Source: Ruegeria lacuscaerulensis ITI-1157
GTDB lineage: Bacteria; Pseudomonadota; Alphaproteobacteria; Rhodobacterales; Rhodobacteraceae
Direction of reading: 5' to 3'
NCBI GenBank assembly: GCA_000161775.1
Contig: GG704596.1
Location: 893,039-951,087, forward strand
DNA length: 58,049 nt
Part shown: piece after piece, positions 17,941 through 25,358 of the stretch
Position numbering within the stretch: the stretch's first letter is position 1
Layout of the letters: each line of letters starts with the position of its first letter
Made by a program: the position numbers and the translations under genes
Notes under the pieces: generated by a model
Databases searched by the model: none
What the model saw: only the letters and a program-made list of their open reading frames with translations
Told to the model about the DNA's origin: nothing

Positions 17941-18084
17941 GCGCGGAGCCCCGCCATGTGTCGAGCCGAGTCCAGGCGATGCCTGCCTGCGGTCTGGCTT
18001 TCGGGCAGGCTGCCGCGGAAAAGGTGCGATGAGGCAATGCCCGAGGGCCGATCACCCTGATCCGGTCGCGGTTATTGAGAAGAG

Positions 18085-18131
18085 TGGTGCCGCTGAAGGG
18101 ACTCGAACCCCCGACCCCATCATTACGAATG
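18085..18131 (-). pseudogene. 3' half of a split tRNA-Thr (CGT)
   Basis: Read on the minus strand this is the anticodon loop (TTCGTAA), the 3' anticodon stem, variable loop, T-arm GGGGGTTCGAGTCCC, acceptor strand CAGCGGC and ACCA. The matching 5' half with acceptor GCCGCTG lies 5.2 kb away at 23361-23401. Joined at the shared 12-bp core, the two make a complete tRNA-Thr(CGT). Upstream of this half the sequence is not tRNA. Confidence 0.9.
18120..18131. repeat. Left attachment core (attL)
   Basis: TCATTACGAATG, repeated exactly at 23361-23372. It is the anticodon arm of the target tRNA-Thr and is nearly palindromic (TCATT-ACG-AATGA), as expected for a tyrosine-recombinase crossover. Confidence 0.85.
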
Positions 18132-18236
18132 TGCTCGGCCTCATCCAACTGGATATGATGACCGTCAAAACTCATAACAAAATCAGTCACTTACCTTGAT
18201 ATTCGGTTGGCGTCTGCCCAAGTGGATCGTAACGTG

Positions 18237-18256
18237 TTCTCGAATTTTCTCGAAAA
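18237..18256 (+). repeat. Arm-type repeats near attL
   Basis: TTCTCGAATT (18237-18246) directly followed by TTCTCGAAAA (18247-18256), between the attachment core and the integrase start. The same decamer occurs several times just inside the right end. These are candidate arm-binding sites for the integrase N-terminal domain, and they also overlap the int promoter region. Confidence 0.6.
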
Positions 18257-18268
18257 CAGGAGCGACAC

Positions 18269-18601
18269 ATGGCGACGACAATGACCTTCACGGACAGCGC
18301 GATCCAGCGGATCAAACCGCTGTCGAAGACGGAATGGTATTCGGACAAGACCTATCGCGGGCTGCGCCTGTCCGTCACGTCGGGCGGGACGAAAACGTGG
18401 TACGCATCGAAGTGGGACGGCGCGGCGCAAAAGTCGCGGCAGGTGAAGATCGGGCAATTCCCGAACATGAAGCGGGACGAGGCATGGCGGATCGCGTCCG
18501 AGGTCAAGTCGGAGATGGACGCCGGAGAGTTCATGAGCCGCGCAGAGAAGGCGGTTAAGGCGGTCGAGGAGGAAATGCCCCTGACCATGCTGCGCCTATG
18601 A
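18269..18601 (+). pseudogene. Tyrosine integrase, N-terminal arm-binding domain only
   Basis: 110 residues. MATTMTFTDSAIQRIKPLSK then WYSDKTYRGLRLSVTSGGTK matches the DUF4102 arm-DNA-binding domain of P4/prophage-type integrases (normally ~400 residues). The core-binding and catalytic domains (R...H-x-x-R...Y) are absent: the frame ends at 18601 where it meets terminase sequence. AGGAGCG precedes the ATG. The deletion that removed the catalytic part also removed the start of the terminase gene. Confidence 0.85.
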
Positions 18602-18644
18602 CGCCTACACACGCGGGCAAGAGGTCATCCTGACCGCACCGTCG

Positions 18645-19175
18645 ATGCGGCAGGCGATCACGTTGTTCCGGCGCATCATCGCCTTCATGCACACCGATCC
18701 CGCCCCGCCGCCGATCATGCGGCAGACCATGACGGAGCTTGAGGCGCATCCTCGCCACGGCGGGCGCATCACCGTGTTGCCCGCGAACGAAAATGCACGC
18801 GGCGAAACCGCCGATCTGATCATTGGGGACGAGGCGTGTTTCATCCAGCCCGACGAGGCGCTGACCGCGTTCTTCCCGATGCGCCGCTCTACTGGTCGCA
18901 TCTTCCTGCTTTCCACGCCGAACGGCACGCGCTCAGGCTACTTCTACGAGACATGGGAGTCGGACGCCAATGTTCGGCGCATCCGTGCACGGTCGATGGA
19001 CACGACGCGCGAAGACCGCCTTGCGCAGATCGAATTTGACCGCCGCACCATGTCCGACGCGACGTTCCGCCGAGAACACCTTTGTGAATGGGTGGGCGCG
19101 GGCGAGAGCCTGCTTTCGTGGAACACCTTGGAGCGCGCCATGCAAAATAAGGAGAAGGCACTGTGTCTGACCTGA
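18645..19175 (+). pseudogene. Phage terminase large subunit, truncated ATPase part
   Basis: Terminase-like sequence already begins at about 18594 in this frame (AYTRGQEVILTAPSMRQA). The Walker B box ADLIIGDEACFI (about residues 44-55 from 18645) and the coupling region IFLLSTPNGTRSGYFYE are present, but the Walker A loop is gone, deleted at the junction with the integrase. The reading ends 13 bp into the next gene, which encodes the nuclease half. It cannot package DNA. Confidence 0.75.
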
Positions 19176-19873
19176 TCGAACTCGAAAACGGCGCGCTCGT
19201 CCTGCCGACCAATGCCGATCCTGCTGGCGCGGGACACCGCCGCGTGGGCTGGCGCAGGTTCGCCGTCGGGCTGGATGTTGGCGGACGTGGCGACGATCCG
19301 TCCGCGCTATGCATCATCAAATCTGAGTCGCGGCCATTCCTGACGGGTCGCGGCTGGGAGCAGGCTCTGACGCAGCCGCAATACTCGGTCGTCTTCACGG
19401 AGACGATGCGCTGCGCGGAGGCGACAGATGTGGTCGAATGGGTCGTCGGTCGTCTCGGCCAGTTGAAAAACTGGCGGTTCATGTTCGACGCCTCGGGGCT
19501 TGGTGCGCCGCTGCGGTCGATGTTCGCGGCGGCGAAGGTGCAGGCGCTCGGCGTGACGATCACAGCCGGGTCATCGTTCAACCGTAATGGCGATGCGGCC
19601 ACCGTATCGAAGGCGCTGCTGTTCGAGAATGCGGCGACCAAATTCGAGACGGGCGAGTTGATCATCGCCCACGATCTGCCGGAGCGGCAGGAACTGCTGA
19701 ACGAGATTCAGTCGGTCGAATATGCGCAGTCGTCGGCGGGCAACCTAACGCTCAAGGCGGGCGGGCGCGGTCACCATGCCGACCGTTTCTCCGCGCTGTG
19801 CCTCGCACTGATCGGCGAAACGCATCTCGCGCCGCAGCGCATGGAGGTCAGCAAATTGCGGGGATACTGGTAA
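19163..19873 (+). CDS. Phage terminase large subunit, C-terminal nuclease domain
   Basis: 236 residues from a GTG preceded by GGAG 8 nt upstream. FAVGLDVGGRGDDPSALCI is the first acidic strand of the RNase-H-like headful nuclease, FMFDASGLGAPL the second, and GHHADRFSALCLAL the third (HADRFSA) motif. Either a frameshift split one terminase gene, or the domain is separately translated. An in-frame stop at 19148 blocks a simple fusion. Confidence 0.75.
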   Translation: MSDLIELENGALVLPTNADPAGAGHRRVGWRRFAVGLDVGGRGDDPSALCIIKSESRPFLTGRGWEQALTQPQYSVVFTETMRCAEATDVVEWVVGRLGQLKNWRFMFDASGLGAPLRSMFAAAKVQALGVTITAGSSFNRNGDAATVSKALLFENAATKFETGELIIAHDLPERQELLNEIQSVEYAQSSAGNLTLKAGGRGHHADRFSALCLALIGETHLAPQRMEVSKLRGYW

Positions 19874-20085
19874 GTCTCTCGTCGATCTCGCTGCCGTTGC
19901 GCCCGTTGTTGCCCAAGGATCGCCACGAGAGACGCGCAGAGCGAGGCGAGCAGGCGGTGTCTGCTCGCTCATCCCTGCGCTGACCGCCTATTCAACCGTG
20001 ATGCGCTCTGCCCTCATTAACCGAATGTAATCCTTGATCGCGGATTCTCGCCCTGCGATAAGCAAGATGTAGAGGCGAGGGCAGC

Positions 20086-21231
20086 ATGACGCACACTTAC
20101 TATGACTTCTTTGCAGGCGGCGGAATGGCCGGATTCGGCCTTGGTTCAGATTGGACTTGTCTGTTTGCCAACGACATCGACGCAAAGAAGGCCGCAAGCT
20201 ACCGCGCGAACCATGACGGCGGAAGGGAACTGCTGCTCAAAGACGTTGCCAAGGTCACGGTGGACGAGATTCCCGGCTCGGCTGACCTCGTATGGGCGTC
20301 ATTCCCCTGCCAAGACCTTTCGCTCGCCGGTAAGGGCGCGGGACTAGCAGGTAAGCGGAGCGGCATGTTCAAGCCTTTCTGGAAACTCGTTCGCCAACTT
20401 CACGATGCTGGCCGTGGCCCAAAATTGATCGCCCTCGAGAACGTCTATGGTGCAATCACGAGTAACGGGGGCCGAGACTTTGCGACAATAGCCGCCGCCT
20501 TCTCGGGTCTCGGGTATCGTTTCGGCGCGGTCGTCGTCGATGCTGTTCACTTCCTTCCTCAATCGCGTCCGCGCTTCTTCATGATCGGCGTGCGTGGCGA
20601 TCTCCGTATTCCGGCTGACCATGCTCAGGACGGCCCGTCGAGCGTCTGGCATCCGCCTGCGCTGGTCGAGGGTCATCGGTTGCTATCGAAAACGGCGGCA
20701 TCGCGCTGGGTGTGGTGGAACTTGCCGACCCCTGCGCTCCGCAATGTGAGCCTTTCCAGCCTTATCGAGGACAAGCCCCAAGGCGTCCGCTGGCACACCA
20801 AGGCTGAGACAAAGCATCTGCTCGACATGATGACAGACCACAATCGCAAAAAGGTCGAAGCCGCAAAGGAACTCGGAACGAAAGTCGTCGGCACGATATA
20901 CCGGAGGACGCGACCTGACGAAAACGGCGTTAAGCGACAGCGTGCCGAGGTCAGGTTTGATGAAATTGCTGGATGCCTGCGCACGCCAGCAGGAGGATCA
21001 AGCCGCCAGACCATCATGGTGGTCGAAGGAAACAAGGTGCGCTCGCGTCTGCTCTCGCCAAGAGAGGCGGCGTCGCTCATGGGCCTGCCTGACACCTATG
21101 TGCTGCCTGACCGTTACAATGACGCCTACAAGCTGGCTGGCGACGGCGTGGCCGTGCCTGTTGTCCGCCATCTGGCCGACTCAATTTTTGAGCCGATCCT
21201 CAAGCGCAATCGACTCGCCTTGGTGGCATAA
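20086..21231 (+). CDS. DNA (cytosine-5-)-methyltransferase
   Basis: 381 residues. Motif I FFAGGGMAGFGLG (residues 8-20), motif IV FPCQDLSLAG with catalytic Cys75, motif VI ALENV, motif VIII QSRPR, and motif X near the end (YKLAGDGVAVPVVRHLADSI) are all present and in the usual order. The variable target-recognition region lies at ~200-300 and the site it methylates cannot be read from sequence. It starts a cluster with a GIY-YIG nuclease and Vsr and is best seen as the modification enzyme of a type II system. Confidence 0.95.
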   Translation: MTHTYYDFFAGGGMAGFGLGSDWTCLFANDIDAKKAASYRANHDGGRELLLKDVAKVTVDEIPGSADLVWASFPCQDLSLAGKGAGLAGKRSGMFKPFWKLVRQLHDAGRGPKLIALENVYGAITSNGGRDFATIAAAFSGLGYRFGAVVVDAVHFLPQSRPRFFMIGVRGDLRIPADHAQDGPSSVWHPPALVEGHRLLSKTAASRWVWWNLPTPALRNVSLSSLIEDKPQGVRWHTKAETKHLLDMMTDHNRKKVEAAKELGTKVVGTIYRRTRPDENGVKRQRAEVRFDEIAGCLRTPAGGSSRQTIMVVEGNKVRSRLLSPREAASLMGLPDTYVLPDRYNDAYKLAGDGVAVPVVRHLADSIFEPILKRNRLALVA

Positions 21232-21250
21232 CATCGAATAGGCTTCGGTC

Positions 21251-21973
21251 ATGACTGACCGGAATCCAGACGACACCAATTTTCCGCCGTTCGAGACCGA
21301 GGATCTTCGCTCGAACTTAACTGCTTTTCTTGCGACGCCTTTTGACGACCCAGTATTAGGCCGCCCCCGTTCGGTTGGCTCCTTTACCTGGGGCGTCTAT
21401 GCCTTTTTCGACTACGACGGCGAACCGATTTACGTTGGTCAGACGAAGGAGAAAATTTCCACAAGAATACGTCGCCACCTGACCAACCAGCGCACCGATG
21501 CCGTCGCTATGTCGGTACTGGACCCTTTTGAGGTTTTCGAGGTCGAGGTATGGCCGCTGCCGCAATTCGAGAAAACGTCGAAAAAGGATGCCGCTGCTAA
21601 AGCGCACCTCGACGCCCTCGAACACCTTGTTTACGAGCAGGCGGTAGCAGGCAGCACGTTCAAAGCCATCCTGAACGAAAAGAACCCACCAGCGCCCACA
21701 GTGACGGTTACGGCTCCGCCGTCACTCAGGTATCGCCTCGTGTCGGAGGAAGTCCATAAGATCAGGTCGCACCCTGACTTTCGCATTGCCCGACGGTCAC
21801 TAATCATCTCGCGACTTGCGCAAGTGATCTCGGAGCGGAAAGTGCAAGGCGGTTTGCGCCGGGTGTTATTGACACAGGCAAAGCGTCTGCAATGGCTCGC
21901 AGAACGCCGCTATGTTGCGCTCGGGGGCGAAGCATCGGTTGAGCAGGAGGACGGTGAAAACGGTGACGACTGA
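21251..21973 (+). CDS. GIY-YIG nuclease, candidate restriction endonuclease
   Basis: 240 residues. GVYAFF (48-53) and YVGQT (61-65) form the GIY-YIG pair, followed by STRIRRHL with the catalytic Arg at about residue 72, and an E in ALEHLVYEQ (~120) as the probable metal-binding Glu. The rest is helical and may bind DNA. It lies 19 bp after the methyltransferase and overlaps the vsr-like gene, which points to a restriction enzyme, though GIY-YIG nucleases also serve in homing and repair. Confidence 0.75.
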   Translation: MTDRNPDDTNFPPFETEDLRSNLTAFLATPFDDPVLGRPRSVGSFTWGVYAFFDYDGEPIYVGQTKEKISTRIRRHLTNQRTDAVAMSVLDPFEVFEVEVWPLPQFEKTSKKDAAAKAHLDALEHLVYEQAVAGSTFKAILNEKNPPAPTVTVTAPPSLRYRLVSEEVHKIRSHPDFRIARRSLIISRLAQVISERKVQGGLRRVLLTQAKRLQWLAERRYVALGGEASVEQEDGENGDD

Positions 21974-22385
21974 TCCGCAGCGGTCGCGGATCATGCGGGC
22001 CGTCAAAGCTAAGGACACCAAGCCGGAAATGGTCGTCCGTCGCCTTGTCCACTCTCTGGGCTACCGCTATCGGCTTCATCGACGCGATCTTCCCGGTTGT
22101 CCTGATCTCGTATTCAGCCCTAGACGTAAGGTCATCTTCGTTCACGGGTGTTTTTGGCACGGGCACGACTGCAGGCGAGGTGCGCGCCAACCCAAGACCA
22201 ATCCTGACTATTGGCGACAGAAGATCGAACGAAACCGCACGCGGGACAATACCGCACAGGAAGCGTTGAAGGCTGCGGGCTGGGATGTGTTGACCATCTG
22301 GGAGTGCGAGGTTCGCGATCCTATCTTGGCGAATCGCATTCGCCGATTCCTTGGTGATAACATCGACTCCCACAAAACAGATTGA
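21954..22385 (+). CDS. vsr: Very short patch repair endonuclease (Vsr)
   Basis: About 143 residues. SRIMRAVKAKDTKPE, CPDLVFSPRRKVIFVHGCFW and HGHDCRRG are the Vsr signature, including the catalytic Asp in PDLVF and zinc-binding Cys/His residues. Vsr nicks T:G mismatches made by deamination of 5-methylcytosine and protects a Dcm-type site. The start is a GTG at 21954 (3 nt after AGGAGG) or at 21963; both overlap the nuclease gene end, so translation is coupled. Confidence 0.93.
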   Translation: MKTVTTDPQRSRIMRAVKAKDTKPEMVVRRLVHSLGYRYRLHRRDLPGCPDLVFSPRRKVIFVHGCFWHGHDCRRGARQPKTNPDYWRQKIERNRTRDNTAQEALKAAGWDVLTIWECEVRDPILANRIRRFLGDNIDSHKTD

Positions 22386-22515
22386 TGGGTTGGCAAGCTC
22401 TTTCTTGTCTCATGAGAGCGGGCTTCTTATTTCAACCGGTGTTGGACGGCACCTTTTCCGAGGCCGCCCCCCAATCCGCTCATCGCAGATTGCCTACAGG
22501 AAGCCCATTCACCGT

Positions 22516-22539
22516 GAGGTGTCGGTTTTCTGGCACCTC
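22516..22539 (+). terminator. Hairpin downstream of vsr
   Basis: GAGGTG (22516-22521) pairs with CACCTC (22534-22539) around a 12-nt loop in the 174-bp gap before the HNH gene. It is not followed by a T run, so the function is uncertain. Confidence 0.3.
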
Positions 22540-22559
22540 TAGTTCAAGGGGGTATCGGA

Positions 22560-23108
22560 ATGACCGAACCATTTAGCTGCGGGATGACCCGCGAAGAAGT
22601 CGAAGCGGAAGCGGCTGAGGCCGAACGCGAAACCGAGGCGTTCGAGGCCGCGTGGCAGGCCGAGATCGAGACGTATCTGAAAACGCTCGATAAAGACAAA
22701 CGCCACAACTACAAGCGCCGCGCGGAAAAGGCCTACGACTCAGCCATGCGTCGCGCAAAAAAGAAGAACGCCATACCGGCATGGCAGACCGACGAGGACA
22801 AGGCGGCAATCCTCAAAAAGTTCGAGTTCGCCATTGAGCGGCAGATGATCACTGGTGTGCCGCACTCGGTCGACCACATCATCCCGCTGAAAGGCGTGTG
22901 CCGTAAGATTTGGCGTGCCTCAGGTCAAACCGAGTATCGCCATGTCGTCTGCGGCCTGCATGTTCCCGACAACCTCCGCGTCATCCCACTCGGGATCAAC
23001 CGCAACATCAAGAAGGACTGGTTCGACTCCGACTGGCCTGAACCGCTGCGCGGTGGTCCCTTCGGGTTTGAACTTCCTGAAGATGGCGACGAGGGAATCC
23101 CGTTCTGA
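22560..23108 (+). CDS. HNH endonuclease-like protein
   Basis: 182 residues. The N-terminal ~100 residues are charged and helical (EVEAEAAEAERETEAFEA...). The C-terminal part has HSVDHIIPLKG (~residues 101-111) and HVVCGLHVPDNLRVIPLGIN, the D-H...V-x-G-L-H-x-x-x-N-L pattern of phage-type HNH nucleases. It is the last protein gene of the island and may be the small HNH partner of phage packaging or an independent nuclease. Confidence 0.7.
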   Translation: MTEPFSCGMTREEVEAEAAEAERETEAFEAAWQAEIETYLKTLDKDKRHNYKRRAEKAYDSAMRRAKKKNAIPAWQTDEDKAAILKKFEFAIERQMITGVPHSVDHIIPLKGVCRKIWRASGQTEYRHVVCGLHVPDNLRVIPLGINRNIKKDWFDSDWPEPLRGGPFGFELPEDGDEGIPF

Positions 23109-23154
23109 TTCCGCCTTGCGCGACAGGCGCTCAGCCGTTAAATGAGCGTCTGTC

Positions 23155-23230
23155 GCCGCAGTAGCTCAGCTGGTAGAGCAATGCATTCGTAATGCATGGG
23201 TCGGGGGTTCGAGTCCCTTCTGCGGCACCA
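23155..23230 (+). tRNA. tRNA-Thr (CGT), intact, island-borne
   Basis: Acceptor GCCGCAG/CTGCGGC, D-arm GCTC...GAGC, anticodon stem ATGCA/TGCAT with loop TTCGTAA (anticodon CGT), T-arm and CCA encoded at 23228-23230. It has the same anticodon as the split host gene but differs in compensatory pairs: acceptor pair 6 is A-T rather than T-A, and the anticodon stem is different. It probably supplies the tRNA lost by insertion. Confidence 0.95.
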
Positions 23231-23240
23231 TCCTCATCAT

Positions 23241-23315
23241 TTCTCGATGCAAAGGCGCAACACTGCGCGCACCTGCAAACTCTCGAAACATTCTCGAAAA
23301 CCGAATTCTCGAAAA
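23241..23315 (+). repeat. Arm-type repeats near attR
   Basis: TTCTCGATGC (23241), CTCTCGAAAC (23280), TTCTCGAAAA (23291) and TTCTCGAAAA (23306) form a direct-repeat set between the intact tRNA and the right attachment core. The same decamer lies at 18237-18256 near the left end. This pattern is expected for integrase arm sites. Confidence 0.6.
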
Positions 23316-23360
23316 CGCATAACGTCTTGATGATGTTGGGATAATCGCGCGCGGCGTCAC

Positions 23361-23401
23361 TCATTACGAATGACGTGCTCTACCAGCTGAGCTACAGCGG
23401 C
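23361..23401 (-). pseudogene. 5' half of the split tRNA-Thr (CGT), including attR core
   Basis: On the minus strand: acceptor GCCGCTG, D-arm GCTCAGCTGGTAGAGC, 5' anticodon stem CGTCA and loop TTCGTAA. It is followed not by the 3' half but by unrelated sequence (GTGACGCC). The complementary acceptor strand CAGCGGC is at 18089-18095. The core TCATTACGAATG at 23361-23372 is the right attachment site. Confidence 0.9.
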
Positions 23402-23563
23402 ACTCTTTCCAACTGCATCCAAGCGCGATCATCGCTCGGAGCACCTGCGACCGACCTTTGGCGACCGGTCGCGATGCGAGGCTCCGTTTAAACCGTCGCC
23501 CGGGCGCGCGCAAGCCTTGTTGTAACGGTATTCAGCCATCAGTTGCCAACGCATCAGCCGGCT

Positions 23564-23932
23564 TCAGGTGACCGCAACATGGTCGTCGTCGCCTTGCAGT
23601 CGGCGTTCGAAAGACAGGAACTGGTAATAGCCACACGTGTCGCCGTGAGGATAGTCGCGGCAGGCGTCCGGACGCGCGTCGTAAATTGTGCAACAGCGTT
23701 TCTCGAGGTCGAAAAAGGTACATATGGTGCGGAAATGCGGATCGGGCTTGTGTTTCAGCATCAGGGGGTGCCGGGCCTTGCCGCGGAACATCCCGTACTT
23801 GGTATGCCGGGTGATCAGCGCATCCTCGCTCAGTCCCAGATGCGCACGCAACCGCGCCACGTCGACGTCAGTCAGCAGGATTTCGTCATAGCTGCAGCAA
23901 AAACCCGGGCAAACGGTACAGTCATAGGTCAT
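23564..23932 (-). CDS. YkgJ-family cysteine-cluster protein
   Basis: 122 residues with the cysteine pattern CTVCPGFCCS near the N-terminus, then CTFFDLEKRCCTIYDARPDACRDYP and DTCGYY, typical of the CxxCxxCC/YkgJ zinc- or iron-binding family of unknown function. Start at 23932 (MTYDCTVC) after GGAGAAG; a GTG at 23974 would add 14 residues. It is the first host gene after the island. Confidence 0.8.
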   Translation of the reverse strand: MTYDCTVCPGFCCSYDEILLTDVDVARLRAHLGLSEDALITRHTKYGMFRGKARHPLMLKHKPDPHFRTICTFFDLEKRCCTIYDARPDACRDYPHGDTCGYYQFLSFERRLQGDDDHVAVT

Positions 23933-24036
23933 ATCGGGCTTCTCCCGGGCGGCATGGGCGATGTCTGCGAACACGGGATTAGCTTGACCGACGTGATCGC
24001 CATCCGCAATATGATTAAGATTTTAGGGAGTGAAAA

Positions 24037-24246
24037 ATGAGTGATCTGACCTTATTCGTTCTGGAAGCCGATCTGAGCGACCTTTCCGTCAAACATCTCA
24101 ACAAGATCGAAGAAGTCCTTTTGCGGTCTCAGAACAGCGCGACGCAACAGATCGAGGATATTACCTCGGCGCTCAAGGTGCTCAACGATGCGCGCCAATC
24201 CAAAGGAGATGGCGGCACGACGACGAAGAAGAGCCCCAAACCCTAG
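24037..24246 (+). CDS. Small hypothetical protein
   Basis: 69 residues, MSDLTLFVLEADLSDLSVKH..., mostly amphipathic helix (SVKHLNKIEEVLLRSQNSATQ) with a basic tail (TTTKKSPKP). GGGAG lies 7 nt before the ATG, divergent from the YkgJ gene. No family recognised. The good ribosome binding site and charged composition favour a real gene. Confidence 0.5.
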   Translation: MSDLTLFVLEADLSDLSVKHLNKIEEVLLRSQNSATQQIEDITSALKVLNDARQSKGDGGTTTKKSPKP

Positions 24247-24269
24247 GGGTCACGTCGCCGAAACAACGA

Positions 24270-25358
24270 TCAGATTCGAGACAGGCGGCGGATCATTTCT
24301 GCCGCCTGCTCCAGCTTCGGTTCGTCCGGAAGATCCTCGAACGCGGTCCAGGCCTCAAAGTGGGTGAGTGCTGCTGCAAGGGCGGCACAGCCCCATTCGT
24401 CGCGCGAGGCAGGGCTCGCATTTTGCAGCCGGGCAAGCGCCTCGAGGCCAGTGGTCAACAACGTGTCCGCAAGGCCGCCGGGGACGTCATCGTCCCACAG
24501 CGAGCCGCGCAGCATCCATCGCGCCGCCGTATGCAGCAGATTGGCCGGCCCCACATAAAAGCTGCCCACACCGATATAGTTGTCCAGCGTATAGACCCGG
24601 TGAGTGAATTTTCCTGGCAGAAAGATGGTTTGCCCGGGGCCAACGACGAACCAACAGGCGCTGTCGAGCGACAGGAACCGGGTCATGTCGAAGCGGGCTC
24701 TACCCGTGACGGGGACACGCTCGACATCCTCGAGCCCGGCTTGCAGCCCCTCATAAGTGTCCCAGGCCAGCCACAACTTGGACCCGGTGCAGCAATGGTT
24801 GCACACCGCCATGTCATCGGAATGCGAGTCGGTCAACTTTCCCGCGGTACTGAAAACAGCGGTCAGCATTTCCAGCCGGCGGATCGTAGGCGGAGCTTCG
24901 GTCATCAGGTTCCACGGGGCCAGAAAATCGGTATCGAAAACGTCTTCCAGTTCACCGCCGCGCACAGGCAGGTCCGTGACCCCCATGATCGCGCCGGGCA
25001 CCTGCCAACGGCGCATTATGCCTGCAAGGGTCAGATCCCGCTTGGCGTCGCCGCTGCCAAACCGCACCGGGTGCGTGGCCTCTGCGCTGCTGGCCGCCAA
25101 TCTGCGCTCCAGCGCCTCGGGCGCGCGCAGATCCGGGTCACGGACCGGTGACGGAAAGTCATCGAACAGAACCGGGTCTTGGGTGGCGATCGCGGAAAAC
25201 AGCTGGTCTGGCGAATAGGATACCGGTGCCAGTCGGGTGGCGCTGAGGCGCTGCGCATCTGAGTCTTGTGGCCGCAGCATCCGATCCGTTCGCGCAAGAC
25301 GCCGGAACATCGAAACGCCGGAGTCCCGGTCCTCCCGGTCGATTGCCTCAGACCGCAT
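24270..25358 (-). CDS. JmjC/cupin-like domain protein
   Basis: 362 residues. The core region ~165-290 has TDSHSDDMAVCNHCCTGSKL with H179 and D181, then GPGQTIFLPGKFTHRVYTL with H253. This is the H-x-D...H iron triad and the FLP.G..H pattern of cupin-8/JmjC 2-oxoglutarate oxygenases. Such enzymes hydroxylate protein side chains. The gene start overlaps the end of the upstream cyclase/ATPase gene by 11 bp, so the two are translationally coupled and a joint role is likely. Substrate unknown. Confidence 0.7.
   Translation of the reverse strand: MRSEAIDREDRDSGVSMFRRLARTDRMLRPQDSDAQRLSATRLAPVSYSPDQLFSAIATQDPVLFDDFPSPVRDPDLRAPEALERRLAASSAEATHPVRFGSGDAKRDLTLAGIMRRWQVPGAIMGVTDLPVRGGELEDVFDTDFLAPWNLMTEAPPTIRRLEMLTAVFSTAGKLTDSHSDDMAVCNHCCTGSKLWLAWDTYEGLQAGLEDVERVPVTGRARFDMTRFLSLDSACWFVVGPGQTIFLPGKFTHRVYTLDNYIGVGSFYVGPANLLHTAARWMLRGSLWDDDVPGGLADTLLTTGLEALARLQNASPASRDEWGCAALAAALTHFEAWTAFEDLPDEPKLEQAAEMIRRLSRI

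Larger units (their letters stand above)
18120..23372. mobile_element. Phage-derived island in tRNA-Thr(CGT) carrying restriction-modification-type genes
   Basis: Bounded by 12-bp direct repeats that are the two halves' overlap of a split tRNA gene. Contents in order: integrase N-terminus, terminase ATPase fragment, terminase nuclease domain, C5 methyltransferase, GIY-YIG nuclease, Vsr, HNH protein, intact tRNA-Thr(CGT). Arm-type TTCTCGAAAA repeats lie inside both ends. The integrase catalytic domain is missing, so it cannot excise by itself. Confidence 0.88.
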
